Source of the DNA: Iris pallida
Lineage: Eukaryota > Streptophyta > Magnoliopsida > Asparagales > Iridaceae
DNA length: 64,000 nt
Direction: 5' to 3'
NCBI GenBank assembly: GCA_029216955.1
Contig: JANAVB010031417.1
Location: 23,689,917 to 23,753,916, forward strand
Shown here: positions 11,613 through 25,900 of the stretch, piece after piece
Layout of the letters: each line of letters begins with the position of its first letter
How positions within the stretch are numbered: the first letter of the stretch is position 1
Notes under the pieces: model-generated
What the model was told of the DNA's origin: nothing
What the model saw: the letters and a program-made list of their open reading frames with translations, nothing else
Databases searched by the model: none
Program-made: the position numbers and the translations under genes

Positions 11613-14136
11613 TGTCACTCCCCGATCCCGATATACGTAATCTTCATGAATTCTGTAGACGGTATCTGTATTTAGCATGTGTATAAATTTTGTCTAATTA
11701 TTTATTAATGATGGCATATAGCCTTTTTAGCCTTATCATTAGTGGTTAGGGATTAGGGTTTTCTTAAACCAACCCAACCCCTATTTAATATCTCTTCCTC
11801 ACTCTCTCTTCTCATTCACTTCTCCATTTATTTTTCTCAACCACCACTCCAAAGGCAAGTACACCTTGCTCAGAAGTGGAGATTAGCATTTTTTTCCATT
11901 CTTGATTTTTTTTGCTATTATTTATCTATAATGTTCTTCTCTTCATTCTCTACAAGTTTAGTTCTTGAAGTCTTTGATTTTAATGGCAAGATTTGTATAG
12001 ATCTAAGTTCCTAAAATCTAGGATTTCATGGGCTTTCATGGTTATGATCTATCAAACTTGGCTATTTTCGAAAACCAATGGTCCTATATGGTAGGAATTT
12101 TGATTCTACACAGTTTTGACCTTTGTAAAGTAAGATTTTGACCTGCTTGGAGGAAGTTATGGCCGAAGCAACATTTGGGTTCTCCGTGGTTCGCCTACGC
12201 AGGCTCTGGCAGGGAAGATGAGCAGTTCCCAGCCGCAGGAGCAAAGCAGCCGCATGAGCATTGTAGCCGCATGTGCAATTCTCAGCCGTATGAGCGTCTG
12301 AGCCGCATAGTGTTGGGCAGTTTCGGCCGTATGGCACTTCGCAGCCGCATAAGAAAGGTAGCCACGTAAGTATTTGAGCCGCAGAAGTCTACTTTAGAAC
12401 GTTGCCGCATGGACTTTGTTCTTCTCCAGCCGTATGGACTTTGCTCTTCTCCAGCCGCATGAGATCTCACCCTCCATCCGCATGCGCCTTGACCATTTTT
12501 CCAGCCGCATGGCGCTGGCAGTTCCAGCCGCATAGGCCCAACGACTCTCTAGTCGCATAGGCCCAGCGACTCTCTAGCCGCATGGGACGTAGCTCCCTGA
12601 GCCGCATCGCCCCTTTCTTTCGGGCCACATATGCATGACTTTTTCCAGCCGCATGCGCCGACATTTTTTTCCAGCCGCATGAGTCATGGCCGCATGCTCC
12701 CTTGTGTATTAGTCTTTATTTCTAGTCTGACTACCTATGTGAAGGCTGGATGAACCTATGTGTGTACAACGGTACAACCTATGTGAGCACCGAGGTGCTA
12801 TCCTACGCGCTAAATGTTCCTTCGTAATACCTGCCAGTACTCCCAAGAATCTAGCATTTACATAGTAATGGTCGTTGGCAATGACGTGGTATGTGTTGTA
12901 TGTTGTATTATACCAAGAAGGGAAAAAACATACGTACGAATCCTTGAGCCAGTACGGATCCCTTCTTGGAGTACTCGTACGATGTACGACATCTAAAGGA
13001 GTCAACATGTGACCACGACATGTGAACCCTGAGGATAACCTAGGGATTAACTAGGCAACTAACTCAGTAGATGCATTGGGTGGGAAGAACCCCGAGATCG
13101 TGCCATACTAGCCACCCCAGGTCCCGTCCTGACGTGCCGGGTTGGCCGCCACGGATATGGTTTCATTCGCCTATATCGAATAGCTATATCCGACTCCTAC
13201 GAGCTATGTATTAAATGTCTTAGCGCGGTAGCCCTTCGGGGGACTGGTGCATCATCAAAGTGTTATAAGTCTTATGGTTTGGCTAGCCCTGCTGGGTTGA
13301 CACGATCTGAGGGTTCCTTTTAATTAGTATAACGGGGATAACTCCGCCAAATTTAGAAAGCCGCAGGAATGAATGGCCGCTTGAAAATTGCCTTGACTGT
13401 GCTTGGGCCTTCCGCTAGTAGCCAAAGGACACGGACTGTCATGGTACGTGGTCCAACCCATGTCCTTGTTTGGTTGTTGGGTTGGTCTATCGTGTTAGGA
13501 CAGGCTGTGGACCAAGGTTACGACCGAAAGTTTACTATTATTATTTTATGACCGGGTTTTATCTCACTCTTTTGTGCTCCCTTGTGGTACTTGCTATTTC
13601 GGGGCTGACCCGGCTGGTTTTGTTTGGCCAGATCGTGTAGCAGAGCCTGAGAATCCAACTTTCTTTCCTGACGTCAATGGTGCATACTAGGAGCATGACT
13701 GGCGGGGGACTCGAGTGGATTTCTTCTCCACGACTCTTGTATCTTTATTTATGTCCTGCCGTTTAGCCACCGGCACCTGTTTAGCCGACTATTCTAGACA
13801 TTTTTGTCTTTTGCACAATTATAATTAAATCAGACTGCAGCTGAATACAATTATGTATCTTTGACTCTCTGGGCTAGCTACCTTATAAAGCTAGAATCCC
13901 ATGACCATTTTGATGAAGCGTCAGGGACGCCTTACTGCTTTATCTTATATGTTCATTAATTGATATTTTCTTGCTTTGAATGATTGAGACGTAGATGTTC
14001 TGTGTGACCATAGGTGACTTGAATGTAGCATACACCCCTTGTCTCTTGACAGCCACGATCGCCGTATGACGTTTGAATACCTCATATAGAGTAGCTGGCC
14101 TAGTCCGTCTCCGTATTTTGGTACTGGGGCGTGACA
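11613..14136 (+). repeat. 3' LTR of the gypsy element
   Basis: It pairs with 4004-6500. It carries the same AGCCGCATG array (about 12231-12697), with one extra copy of a CCGTATGGACTTTGCTCTTC-type unit near 12420-12455. It ends GTGACA at 14136, followed by CTTAG. Confidence 0.9.
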
Positions 14137-16161
14137 CTTAGGAGAAACAGTTTTTGGCAAGAAACAAAAAGATGGTTCGCGTAAGCGCGATTGGCTAAGT
14201 CGGGCTGGACATATACACCAAAGTTGCGTCGACCTTAGAAAAGTCGAGTGCGGGATTCATAATATTTCGAGCTAGAATGAGTTGAACTCGATTGAGTAAA
14301 GTGAGATGACTATCGATAGGGGTGCTATCGAGCGACGATATCGTCGGTACGATATAGTTGAGAGTGCTTGGAAATTGAAAAAATATGTTGGTCAATGAAT
14401 TAAGATAGACGGATGAACAATATGCGAAATTAGATTTGAGAAAAATTGATGTTATGAATGATTCGAGGAATAATGATCGAACTTGAATTTGAATGTCGAG
14501 GAGATTATCCAGTCGGACGATAGCACCATTCGCACGACTCGGAATTGGTTGCAAAGGAAGATCGTCAGGTTACGCATATCGTCGATGGTATTGAGGCATA
14601 TCAAAGATCGATCTGCGATAACTCGGGGGTACTCTGACTCGACGAATGACGATCGTGCAAGTGTTATTGTTCGGTTGGATGCTATACTTAGGATTTTGAT
14701 TGAGATGAATGCCGGATGAAAATGAAAGTGTCTTGATGGTTACACGGATAACCACAGCGTCGACATTCTTGTCTTGCGCGAGAGCAACTCTAGCCTCGTA
14801 CATGCATCGCGTCGGATTTGAGGCGATCGTTCCGCGTGAGCGCTGACATGGTGATTCATGTCGCGGAAATGATCGAACTCAGAAAAATTAGGACGCGACA
14901 ACTTTGATTGTCTCGACTTGTTGGCTTGATGCGAAGGTGAACTCAAGGATTTGTAGGACTTATGATTGACGAATGAATAAAACTTGAGGATTGAGTAGGT
15001 CCAATCCGCGCATCGAGAATGAATTAGTTTAGACACAAAATAAGAGTTATGTCCCGATGAGGATGATTATCCCGCGGGAGCGTGCATGATGATTCATGCC
15101 TACCGTGGATAATTAGAATCGCGTGAGATCGAGGCACAACATATTGTTAAGCTAGACGACCTCATGATCGATTACGTGAATTGGAATAGATGACTTAGGG
15201 AGTATGGAATGTGAATTATGGTTTAGCGATGAATTGTGTCGTAGCGTGCTTGACTCGGAAGGATTAATAGGCATATTATGTCGAACGTGTTCGAAGAAAT
15301 AGACTATGCGAAATGGCTTGATGAACGAAGTGATATTGATATGTCAAGGAATTGGTTGAAACGTGAGTTATCGTAGGATGGCTTTGCTGAATGACTCGGA
15401 CCCCGTGCGATAAATGTTGGAATGTGTGTAGGCAATCTATGCTCGAAGTTTAGAAATCGGAGTGATGCGAGCTTGGGTAAAAAATCTCGTACTATCAACT
15501 TGGTTTGACCTTAGGATGGGGTCAATGTTGATATTGTTGTTTGGGAACTATGATTCCAATACTAACGAATGGCCTTAGTCTAAAGACATAGCCCAGCGGT
15601 TAGGCAAGATGTCCATGTTACGATAATTAGTATCGGTGCGAGTGATCTTGAGGATTGATTGGTTGGGATATTGGTATTGATGAATGAAATGATTCGGGAA
15701 TATGAAAATACCACTCATGAGCCTCGGCTGACATGCATGTATATCAAGGACGCTTGAATGCGTGCACGATCCGACTCGAGTGGTAATGGCGGATTCTCCA
15801 TCATGAGGCTTGGCTGAAATGCATGTATTTTGGAGACGTCCAAAATATGTGCACGATCCAACTAAGTGATACGTTGAATCAAGTGAGACTTGAGGAAAGG
15901 AAAAGTGTCGAGGATTTTGAGATCATGAGTTTCGAAGAAATGTTGATGGTATTACGATCACTGAATTAAGACGAGTTCGAATGTTGGTTGATCGGATGGT
16001 GTGCCTTACGACTAAGTTAGCGATAAGCACGAGCGTGGCTCGGATTGAGGGAACGCATAGGAGTAGTGTGAGCGAGAAACGTAGGATGCTGAATCAAGTA
16101 ATAAGCCGATAAGTGTACTCAGTAAGTTTCGAGGATGAAACTTTTTCTGAGTGGTGTTTGA
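14137..16161 (+). other. LARD-A internal region, right of the gypsy insertion, non-coding
   Basis: No open frame longer than about 100 codons exists and none resembles a retroelement protein. The sequence is collinear with LARD-C 47358-49799, although LARD-C has an extra stretch around 47590-48110. It ends with TTTCGAGGATGAAACTTTTT (about 16127-16146), a pre-LTR signature shared with Ty3/gypsy elements. Being long, conserved and non-coding is the defining feature of a LARD. Confidence 0.75.
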
Positions 16162-16979
16162 TGTAGTGCCCCGTCTCGCTCAGTCAATCGGAGGAATAGG
16201 AACGCCAACGGCGTTCGGACTTAGCCTTGCAACGGCTGCTCGAAGTCATCGCTCGGTCGAGGCGACCATTCGCTCAGGTGGGGTAGTTTCAGTAAAATTG
16301 CCTCATCTTAGCCTTCACATAATAATTTGCATGTTTTTAACTTGCATAAGTAGGCTTGATAATGAAAGAGACGAATTTACATAGCTAAAGGGAGTAATCC
16401 CGACGGGTCAAATTGAGTTAGAATATGAAAAGGTCCAACGGTCAGCTTAGAGTTGGCGCACGGCGTGCTTTGAAAATGACACTCGATCCTTCGTCCCATG
16501 GCTTGGGAGAAGGAAAGTTGGTATTCACCGCAAAGCTAAGATTTAGCCAAATTCATAGGCGTCGCCCGCACAAATGCTTCATAAAGCATGCACGATCTCA
16601 TCGCCCAAGGCATAGCATAGCCTCTGCTCGTCCGACGGGTTAAGTTGTATTGCACGGCTTGCGACATAAGTCTAGGCACCCCAAATAACTTGGTTGTTCA
16701 AGCCGATCGCATGCACGGCACGTTTCCACGATGCAAGGCTTGACGCAGCCTTTACTCGTCAAGTTGTTGCAAAGGTAAGTTAGGCAAGTTACGTTAAGCT
16801 ATCAGGAGTAGTAGCAAGCACGACCCTACGAGTTCTACGGCTGGGTATATCCACATAGTCTTACAGTCTCAAGGCCCGTCATATAGAGTATGAATTGGGC
16901 GGTGGTGTCGCATAGGCTTAAGGCACGATGCACGGACTTAGTGTTTAAGGTACGAGCCACGGTTGATTTAAAAGTGAGT
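16162..16979 (+). repeat. LARD-A 3' LTR, first piece
   Basis: It starts TGTAGTGCCCCGTC and matches 1479-2295 of the 5' LTR. It breaks off at AAAAGTGAGT, where LARD-B inserted, and resumes at 27484. Confidence 0.85.
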
Positions 16980-19900
16980 TGTCACGATCCGCACCCACTG
17001 TGAGGGTACGAGTACGTAACAACGCTCAGCCTACGCCGCAGTGTCGGCGGTAGAACGCTGTTCTAAGTTACTATCTAACCAATAACTCACGCAATTATAT
17101 AATGTACTTGTCAAATCTCAACTTCGAACGGAGGACAAGTATAGATATAATGAAATCTCAATCACAGTCTAAGCACGATAAGATAACACAGAAGTTTATA
17201 ACTAAAGACTAAACAACAACAATTATAAACTACTAAATAATAATATCTCAAACAACTCAAATACAAACTCGTATCTCAAGTTATTACAATTCAAGTTCTA
17301 AAACATGAAAACTAAACCAAGTCTACTAGCTAGTCTTCCGATCACTCCTGAGTGTCGGGGCCATAGGTAGCTAAGCCATCTCCTGCTCCAAGGCAAGTAG
17401 GGCAAATATTCTCAGGGCAATCATCTGTAATATTTTCAACAGGTCCAGTCAGGACAGGAACGAGCACAATCTCATCTAGAAAATCCAAGTAAATGACAAA
17501 GAACTATAAAGCAGTTATAGACAGTTGTATTGATGATCATGACAGTTTATATTCAGGTGATGGTATAGAGAGACAGATAAAGTACAAGAAAAGTAAGTAA
17601 CTAAACAAGAGAAGAATCATGGCAATAAAGACTGTAAAATAAAATCTAGCTGAACTAGAGTAACATGATGAGTCCAGACAGTACAATATAAGTCGAGTGT
17701 AATTCCAATGTGAGTCCAATACAAGATGAGTCGAATGTGATTCTAATCATTGTTCTAATAAGGTGATTCGAATAAGGTAATACGAATAAGGTGATTCGAA
17801 TAGTGATTCATATGATGATCTAACAATAATTCGAATAAATTCTCCAAGTGTGTTTTAAAAAACTTAGATAGACATGTAAACGGCTATGGAATCACGTACT
17901 GATCAGGTGAGAGATGGCTATCGTTCGAATATCATTCACAGGGGGTGGTTCGAATAGTGGGAATGTTCACATGTCTAATCAAGTATTTTCCCGCCCATAT
18001 AATACAAATGAATCCAAAATCCGACACATCAATCGAATACAAGTCCAACCAGCACATGAAGATACGAATAGGTGGTTCGAATAGTGATTCGTATGGTGAT
18101 TCGAATAATAGAGGCAAGATGAGTAAGTATGTGTGTCGTATACATGGATTCAATAATAACAATACGTGTTTGTAACAGAGAATCACATACAGCTAACTAG
18201 AACTGAAGTACAGTAATTGACAAGTAAATGAGAGAACTATCAGAGAATGTACTCGCTTGCTACTCTGAAAAGAGTAGTGTAATATCAGATGTCTGCACCG
18301 GAGTCACAATATCCTAAACAGAGTAATACAGGTTATAATGTGTTTACAATAAGACAAATAAAGTTTATAATGCAATCTACGTGATTTCTAGGCCAATCTA
18401 GGTCAAAGTCAACTCTAAGTCAAACCTGGTCAACTGTCTAGGTCAAAGTCAACTTTGGTCAACCTTAGTCAGTTACACTAGTCAACTAGATCAATCCTAG
18501 TCCAGTCAAGTCTCACTAGGCCTAACCAAGCCTAGGCTAGCAAATACACACCAATACAAGTCTATGCTACCTAACTACACACAAGGATCTCCATAGGCTA
18601 TGCTACCTAGACTATAAGCCAGATTCACATATTAGGCAATCACACATATCTATTACCGTACCTATATACATAGAGTGGGATAGAGAAACATGCATATGCA
18701 TGTGTGCCTAGTGTGTAGATATGGATGAGTGACAATTTAGTGTGAAATGTGTGTGCAGGAGTGTGTCATTAGAGCACAGGCATGTGTGTGCAGGAGTGTG
18801 TTAACATGTGTATTTGAATGGAAACATGAGAGCATGTCAGTTAGCTATAGAGTGTGCTATGGTGTGTGGCATGGTGTGTGGACAGTGTTACATGAGGGTG
18901 ATAGGTTGCGAGATGAGTGTATGATATCAAAAAATGACAGTGTGTGTAGTGTGAATTTTGTGAGAGTGTAAAGTGTCATATGAATGTGGATACATGTAAC
19001 AGTACTATGTAATGTAGTGTGTGTTGAGAGACAGTGTCACCTGAGGGATGGGAAATCAGTGAGTGTAGATACTTGTGTGATCATCATGAGTGTGGATGTG
19101 TGTAGAGAGTTTAAGGGACTTAGTGAAAACAAAATGAACCATTTCAATGACATTAAAGGAAACATGCAGTTGGCAGGAATCAATTCAGTGAAGTGTTCAC
19201 ATAACAGTGCTAACAGTGAACACTAACTCAGTTTTGGGTTTCAACAAAGGAAATCATTGGCAGTTTAATAAGGAAACTATTTGACAGTTTATACATATGA
19301 AATCAAATTGTTAGTACAACTTCCCAACCAAATTTCGAATCCAACTTCCCATTAAAAACCATGTATCCCATGACAATATCTAATCTAACAGTTAACTCAA
19401 ATGTGAACCCAAACTAACATGTAAAGGTAACATTAAAATCAGTTAGAAAACAGGGAATTAATTGACAGTGAGAAATTCTCAGATTTTAAGAACTCAATAT
19501 GACAGTTCACTATCAACCCATTGATACCAATCCATTCAACAATCTAAAAACAAATTCGAATTTAAAAACCCAACACAATCAGTAAACAGACTTTGTAATA
19601 GTCTAAATACACATGTATATGAACTTAAACAGGTGAATTAATATCAAGAATCAGTAGAAATGAATTTAACAGTTCAGAATTGAGGAAACTGTACGCGTAT
19701 CAGTCAATGCATATAACAGTCCAATCCCATTGTCCAATTTCCATTTTGAAATCTAAAAACCTACCCAGTCAATAACCAACATTAACATAGTCTAATACAC
19801 ATGTTATTGAACCTAACATGTCAATCTAAATCATGAAAAATGGGTGGGAACACATTCAATCCAGGAATTAGAAAAACAGAACCAGTGTATCAGTTAAATG

Positions 19901-21564
19901 GGAACACTTATTTTCGAATCCAATTTCCAATAAAAACTCGAAATTAATAATTGAAATAGGTGTACAAACATTGGGACATGTCCTTCGTGTCCAGGGAGAG
20001 TCCCTCGTGTCTAGGATTTGGGACACATTGTGTCCAAACTAACATTCGAAATTCTTCAGAAAACTGGTAAGATAAATATCGTGCAGCCATGTCGAGCCTT
20101 CGTGGGCTCGACACAGTGCTCGAGGTGGGTCGAGACCTGGCATATGGGTTCGCCCATAGTAGGGCTAGGTGTCTAACACCCTGCACCGGTTCGGCGTGTC
20201 GCCGTGTTGAAGTTAAACGCGCGTATCAGCGCCCGTTTCAAACCGTGTGACGTATAGTGTCCATTCGATGCGGGTGGGATTTCTTCCAATCCGCTTGATA
20301 AAATAGCCTAAAATTTTGTCTGTGTCGTGTCAGTCATGTGTCCTAGGTGTCACCAAAATTTTATCTCAAATGGTGTCGTGTCGTGTCCGCTAGGACACCC
20401 GGACAGCAGGGGACAGTGCACGCTGTGTCGTACACGGGTTCCTGTGTCCAAAATTGACACGAATCGTATCAAAAATCAACTCAGTCTTCACAAAAATTAA
20501 TATACATATATAGATCTACAAATTTATGTAATTAGTTTAGCAAAATATAAAAATTCATTCCTAAGTGGCATTCTATCAAACACTTACACATACACATTGA
20601 CACGTGTCCGATACGGACACCAAACGGACACGAAATTGACCCAAACTTCAGGGACTGCTAGGGGACTCCTAGATCTAGCCCTAAATGCAAAGAAAACGAA
20701 ATATTAATGCAATTTAAAGGGTTTTACCTATGTGTGCAAATAGCAAAAAAAAGCCCAAAATGAAGTGTTCCTCCTTGCTAGCTCGGATCCCCAAATTGTC
20801 CCAAAGCTGGAATTAAACTCCAAAATCAGAAAATAGGAGAGTATTAGGATCTAATGCAAGAAACTAGAGTGGAAAAGGATTTAAATGAAGAATTTATGGA
20901 ATGGGGAAGAATGGACAAACTTTTCTTTTTTCTATGTGCTCTTTCAATACAAAAGAGGCAAGAACTAATTAGGAGATTATTTATAGGGAAGGGGGAACCC
21001 TAGTGGCTGGTCATAGAGTGTAAAATTAGGGTTAGGGTTTCACTAATGGGCTATAGGCCAAGTTGTACTAGCTAACTAGCTCAAGTCCTTAGCCTTTGGT
21101 CCAATGCAAAAATCCTCCTACTCTCTTCATGAAACTTAGCCAACTTAAGTCAACCAAGACCAACTTGAGTTAGATTAGGGTCCATACCATGTTAGCTAAG
21201 TCACCAAAGTCAAGGTCAAAGTCTAGGACAGTCTCTTAAGTCACAGCTTAACAAAAGTCAAAATTAACAATCATCAATGCAATAAATCATAAAATAATTC
21301 AAAGAGGCCAAATGACCAAAATACCCTCATGCTCAAAAGTAAAAATAAATTATCCTAATGACATGGTTAGGCTCTAGGTCAGACAGTCTCTCAGGTTACA
21401 CTAGCAAGGCATCAAGATCACAAGCCATGACTTAAAACAGTTTTTAAATAATTTAAAAATGATTAAAAATCACCAAAAATTATAATATGAAATAAATATC
21501 AATAAATAATAATTATAATTACAAAATTTCAAAATTATCCTTATTTCAGAAACTGAGTATTACA
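16980..21564 (-). repeat. LARD-B LTR (3' LTR in element orientation)
   Basis: Non-coding. Internal low-complexity zones are a TTCGAATA/GTGATTCGAATA cluster (about 17755-18110), a GGTCAAAGTCAAC cluster (about 18390-18480), a GTGTG-rich zone (about 18690-19090) and a zone dense in GTGTC/GACAC words (about 19975-20640). All recur at the matching place in the partner LTR. None of the short frames resembles a protein family. Confidence 0.85.
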
Positions 21565-22908
21565 ATCCTACCCCCCTTAGAAAAATTTTGTCCTCGAAAT
21601 TTAAGTCGGTCGTACTCCTTCTAGGTCAACCACCCATAATCAAAGTCTATAAGCAATTTCTAACTCATACAATTTGAAGAATAATATATAGAGTCATGGT
21701 CAACCATAGCAGTTGAAGGTCTCATCTAGATGGACTAGTCATATTAGATCAAAACAGTCCCATGGTATCAACATGCAAGCAATATAGGGTGTTCTGCTGG
21801 AAGATAAAGAAGAAATAAATCATTAAGGTGTAGGACAGTCTACCATCCTATATGAAACTGGTAAGGACAACTAGGAATTAATTATGAAGGGTTACCTTTC
21901 CAAAGATGATCAAAATCGAAAGTTTAAGGCACGAGTGTCAATAGCATTGAAATCCAATAACACAATATATATATATATAAGAAGATTTAGTTCCGACACG
22001 ATCTAAGTTGATCAATTTCAGGATAATCGAAGTTTGGGCAAGATGGAGAACGAGGCCATTGAAGTCTGAACACGAGTATCCAAGATTTGATATCCATGTC
22101 ACAATTGAACTAATTCAATTGAATAAGACCCCAAACGCTGGATGATAAGGAGGATGACCCGGTCGACTGGTCACGATCAAAGAATTAGAATTTAAAGGAT
22201 GATGCAAGGATATAGAAATAAGTCAATTTCCTCCTTTGGATAGGGAAACTAAACGTGATATCTTGGGTTGATCTATCAAGTACAGTGCCTTTTCTTTCTG
22301 AAATATGTGAAAGAAAAAACAATAAAGAGTTCAAAGACGATGCTATTAAGTACAATACGTGGTTCATAGGCGATGTAAATAATTCAAAAGAGAATTGCCA
22401 AAGCTGTCGTGGATGAGACTCTAGGACAAATTTAACCATGTCTCCCTCCACATAGAATAATATATGAAAAGCGAACCAAAGTGTAATAGGTTGATCAGAC
22501 CATCATGCACCAGTTCTGATTAAACAATATGTTAGTGGGTGCCAGCCCCCAATAAAATATGTCATGATCAAGCTCGAAAAAGATAAGCTTGCAAAACTGG
22601 TGCTAAATTAGCAAAAACATAAGATAGACAAAATATAAGTAAGGATAATGATGAAGGAAGTTAATAGTCTAAGATCCTTTAAACATCAAGGAGTGAGGGT
22701 GAATCAAAACAAGAGGAAAAGGATTTTCAAATCGAAGTTCATAATGAGATTCTCAAGGGTCGTCCAGGAATCTCTCAAGTAGTCCTAACTGTGATTGAGT
22801 AACCTCTCTGCTAAAGCATATTCCTTAGTTCCTATCGCAGGCTGTAGTGATACTCTAGTTCGAATACCACTACATAAACTCGACCTGCATAGGCCACCAC
22901 TAAAAATG
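21565..22908 (-). other. LARD-B internal region, non-coding
   Basis: 1344 bp with only one frame above 80 codons (22185-22451, minus), which has no recognisable motif. It holds the polypurine tract at the left edge and a putative primer-binding region at the right edge. Confidence 0.75.
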
Positions 22909-25900
22909 TGTCACGACCCGCACCCACTGTGAGGGTACGAGTACGTAACAACGCCCAGCCTATGCTGCAGTGTCGGCGATAGAACGCTGTTCTAAGTTAC
23001 TATCTAACCAACAACTTACGCAATTATATAATGTACCTTTCAAATCTCAACTCCGAACGGAGGACAAGTATAGATATAATGAAATCTCAATCACAGTCTA
23101 AGCACGATAAGATAACACAGAAGTTTATAACTAAAGACTAAACAACAACAATTATAAACTACTAAATAATAATATCTCAAACAACTCAATTACAAACTCG
23201 TATCTCAAGTTATTACAATTCAAGTTCTAAAACATGAAAACTAAACCAAGTCTACTAGCTAGTCTCCCGATCACTCCTGAGTGTCGGGGCCATAGGTAGC
23301 TAAGCTATCTCCTGCTCCAAGACAAGTAGGGCAAATGTCCTTAGGGCAATCATCTGTAATATTTTTAACAGGTCCAGTCAGGACAGGAACGAGCACAATC
23401 TCATCTAGAAAACCCAAGTAAATGACAGAGAACTATAAAGCAGTTATAGACAGTTGTATTGATGATCATGACAGTTGATGGTATAGAGAGACAGATAAAG
23501 TACAAGAAAAGTAAGTAACTAAACAAGAAAAGAATCATGGCAATAAAGACTGTAAAATAAAATCTAGTTGAACTAGAGTAACATGATGAGTCCAGACAGT
23601 ACAATATAAGTCGAGTGTAATCCCAATGTGAGTCTAATACAAGATGAGTCGAATGTGATTCTAATCATTGTTCTAATAAGGTGATTCGAATAAGGTGATA
23701 CGAATAAGGTGATTCGAATAGTGATTTATATGATGATCTAACAATGATTCGAATAAATTCTCCAAGTGTGTTTTAAAATACTTAGATAGACATATAAACG
23801 GCTATGGGTAAATCCGGCACATCACGTACTGATCAGGTGAGAGATGGCTATCGTTCGAATATCATTCACAGAGGGTGGTTCGAATAGTAGAAATGTTCAC
23901 ATGTCTAATCAAGTATTTTTCCGTCCATCTAATATAAATGAATCCAAAATCTGACACATCAATCGAATACAAGTCCAACCAGCACATGAAGATACGAATA
24001 GGTGGTTCGAATAGTGATTAGTATGGTGATTCGAATAATAGAGGCAAGACGAGTAAGTATATGTGTCGTATACATGGATTCAGTAATAACAATACGTGTT
24101 TGTAACAGAAAATCACATACAACTAACTAAAACTGAAGTACAGTAATTGACAAGTAAATGAGAGAACTATCAGAGAATGTACTCGCCTGCTACTCTGAAA
24201 AGAGTAGTGTAATATCAGATGTCTGTACCGGAGTCACAATGTCCTAAACAGAGTAATACAGGTTATAATGTGTTTACAATAAGACAAATAAAGTTTATGA
24301 TGCAATCTACGTGATTTCTAGGCCAATCTAGGTCAAAGTCAACTCTAAGTCAAACCTGGTCAACTGTCTAGGTCAAAGTCAACTTTGGTCAACCTTAGTC
24401 AGTTACACTAGTCAACTAGATCAATCCTAGTCCAGTCAAGTCTCACTAGGCCTAACCAAGCCTAGGCTAGCAAATACACACCAATACAAGTCTATGCTAC
24501 CTAACTACACACAAGGATCTCCATAGGCTATGCTACCTAGACTATAATCCAGATTCACATATTAGGCAATCACACATATCTATTACCATACATACATACA
24601 TAGAGTGGGATAGAGAAACATGCATATGCATGTGTGCCTAGTGTGTAGATATGGATGAGTGACAATTTAGTGTGAAATGTGTGTGCAGGAGTGTGTCATT
24701 AGAGCACAGGCATGTGTGTGCAGGAGTGTGTTAACATGTGTATGTGAATGGAAACATGAGAGCATGGCAGTTAGCTATAGAGTGTGCTATGGTGTGTGGA
24801 CAGTGTCACATGAGGGTGATAGGTAGTGAGATGAGTGTGTGATATCAGGAAATGACAGTGTGTGTAGTGTGAATTTTGTGAGAGTGTAAAGTGTCATATG
24901 AATGTGGATACATGTAACAGTACTGTATAATGTAGTGTGTGTGTTGAGAGACAGTGTCACCTGAGGGATGGGAAATCAATGAGTGTAGATACTTGTGTGA
25001 TCATCATGAGTGTGGATGTGTGTAGAGAGTTTAAGGGACTTAGTGAAAACAAAATGAACCATTTCAATGACAATATTAAAGGAAATATGCAGTTGGCAGG
25101 AATCAATTCAGTGAAGTGTTCACATAACAGTGCTAACAGTGAACACTAACTCAGTTTTGGGTTTCAACAAAGTAAATCATTGGTAGTTTAATAAGGAAAC
25201 TATTTGACAGTTTATACATATGAAATCAAATTGTTAGTACAACTTCCCAACCAAATTTCGAATCCAACTTCCCATTGAAAACCATGTATCCCATGACAAT
25301 ATCTAATCTAACAGTTAACTCAAATGTGAACCCAAACTAACATGTAAAGGTAACATTAAAATCAGTTAGAAAATAGGGAATTAATTGACAGTGAGAAATT
25401 CTCAGATTTTAAGAACTCAATATGACAGTTCACTATCATGATACCAATCCATTCAACAATCTAAAAACAAATTCGAATTTAAAAACCCAACACAATCAGT
25501 AAGCAGACTTTGTAATAGTCTAAATACACATGTATATGAACTTAAACAGGTGAATTAATATCAAGAATCAGTAGAAATGAATTTAACAGTTCAGAATTGA
25601 GGAAACAGTACGCGTATCAGTCAATTCATACAACAGTCCAATCCCATTGTCCAATTTCCATTTTGAAATCTAAAAACCTACCCAGTCAATAACCAACATT
25701 AACATAGTCTAATACACATGTTATTGAACCTAACATGTCAATCTAAATCATGAAAAATGGGTGGGAACACATTCAATCCAGGAATTGGAAAAACAGAACC
25801 TGTGTATCAGTTAAATGGGAACACTTATTTTCAAATCCAATTTCCAATAAAAACTCGAAAACAATAATTGAAATAGGTGTAAAAACATTGGGACATGTCC

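Larger units (their letters stand above)
4004..14136 (+). mobile_element. Ty3/gypsy LTR retrotransposon (chromovirus, Tekay/Del-like), inactivated
   Basis: This 10.1-kb element has LTRs at 4004-6500 and 11613-14136, both starting TGTCACTCCCCGATCC and ending GTGACA. Between them is one long reading frame ordered gag, zinc knuckles, protease, reverse transcriptase, RNase H, integrase, chromodomain. That is the Ty3/gypsy order, and the C-terminal chromodomain places it among chromoviruses. It lies in the LARD-A internal region. The flanks are CATAA (3999-4003) and CTTAG (14137-14141); the related empty site in LARD-C reads CGTAG (47353-47357), so both copies of a 5-bp duplication have probably drifted. 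Premature stops and altered key residues show that this copy cannot make its proteins. Confidence 0.92.

Noticed and set aside
22185..22451. 88-codon minus-strand frame as a retroelement protein remnant
   Set aside because: I looked for gag, protease, integrase or chromodomain motifs and found none.
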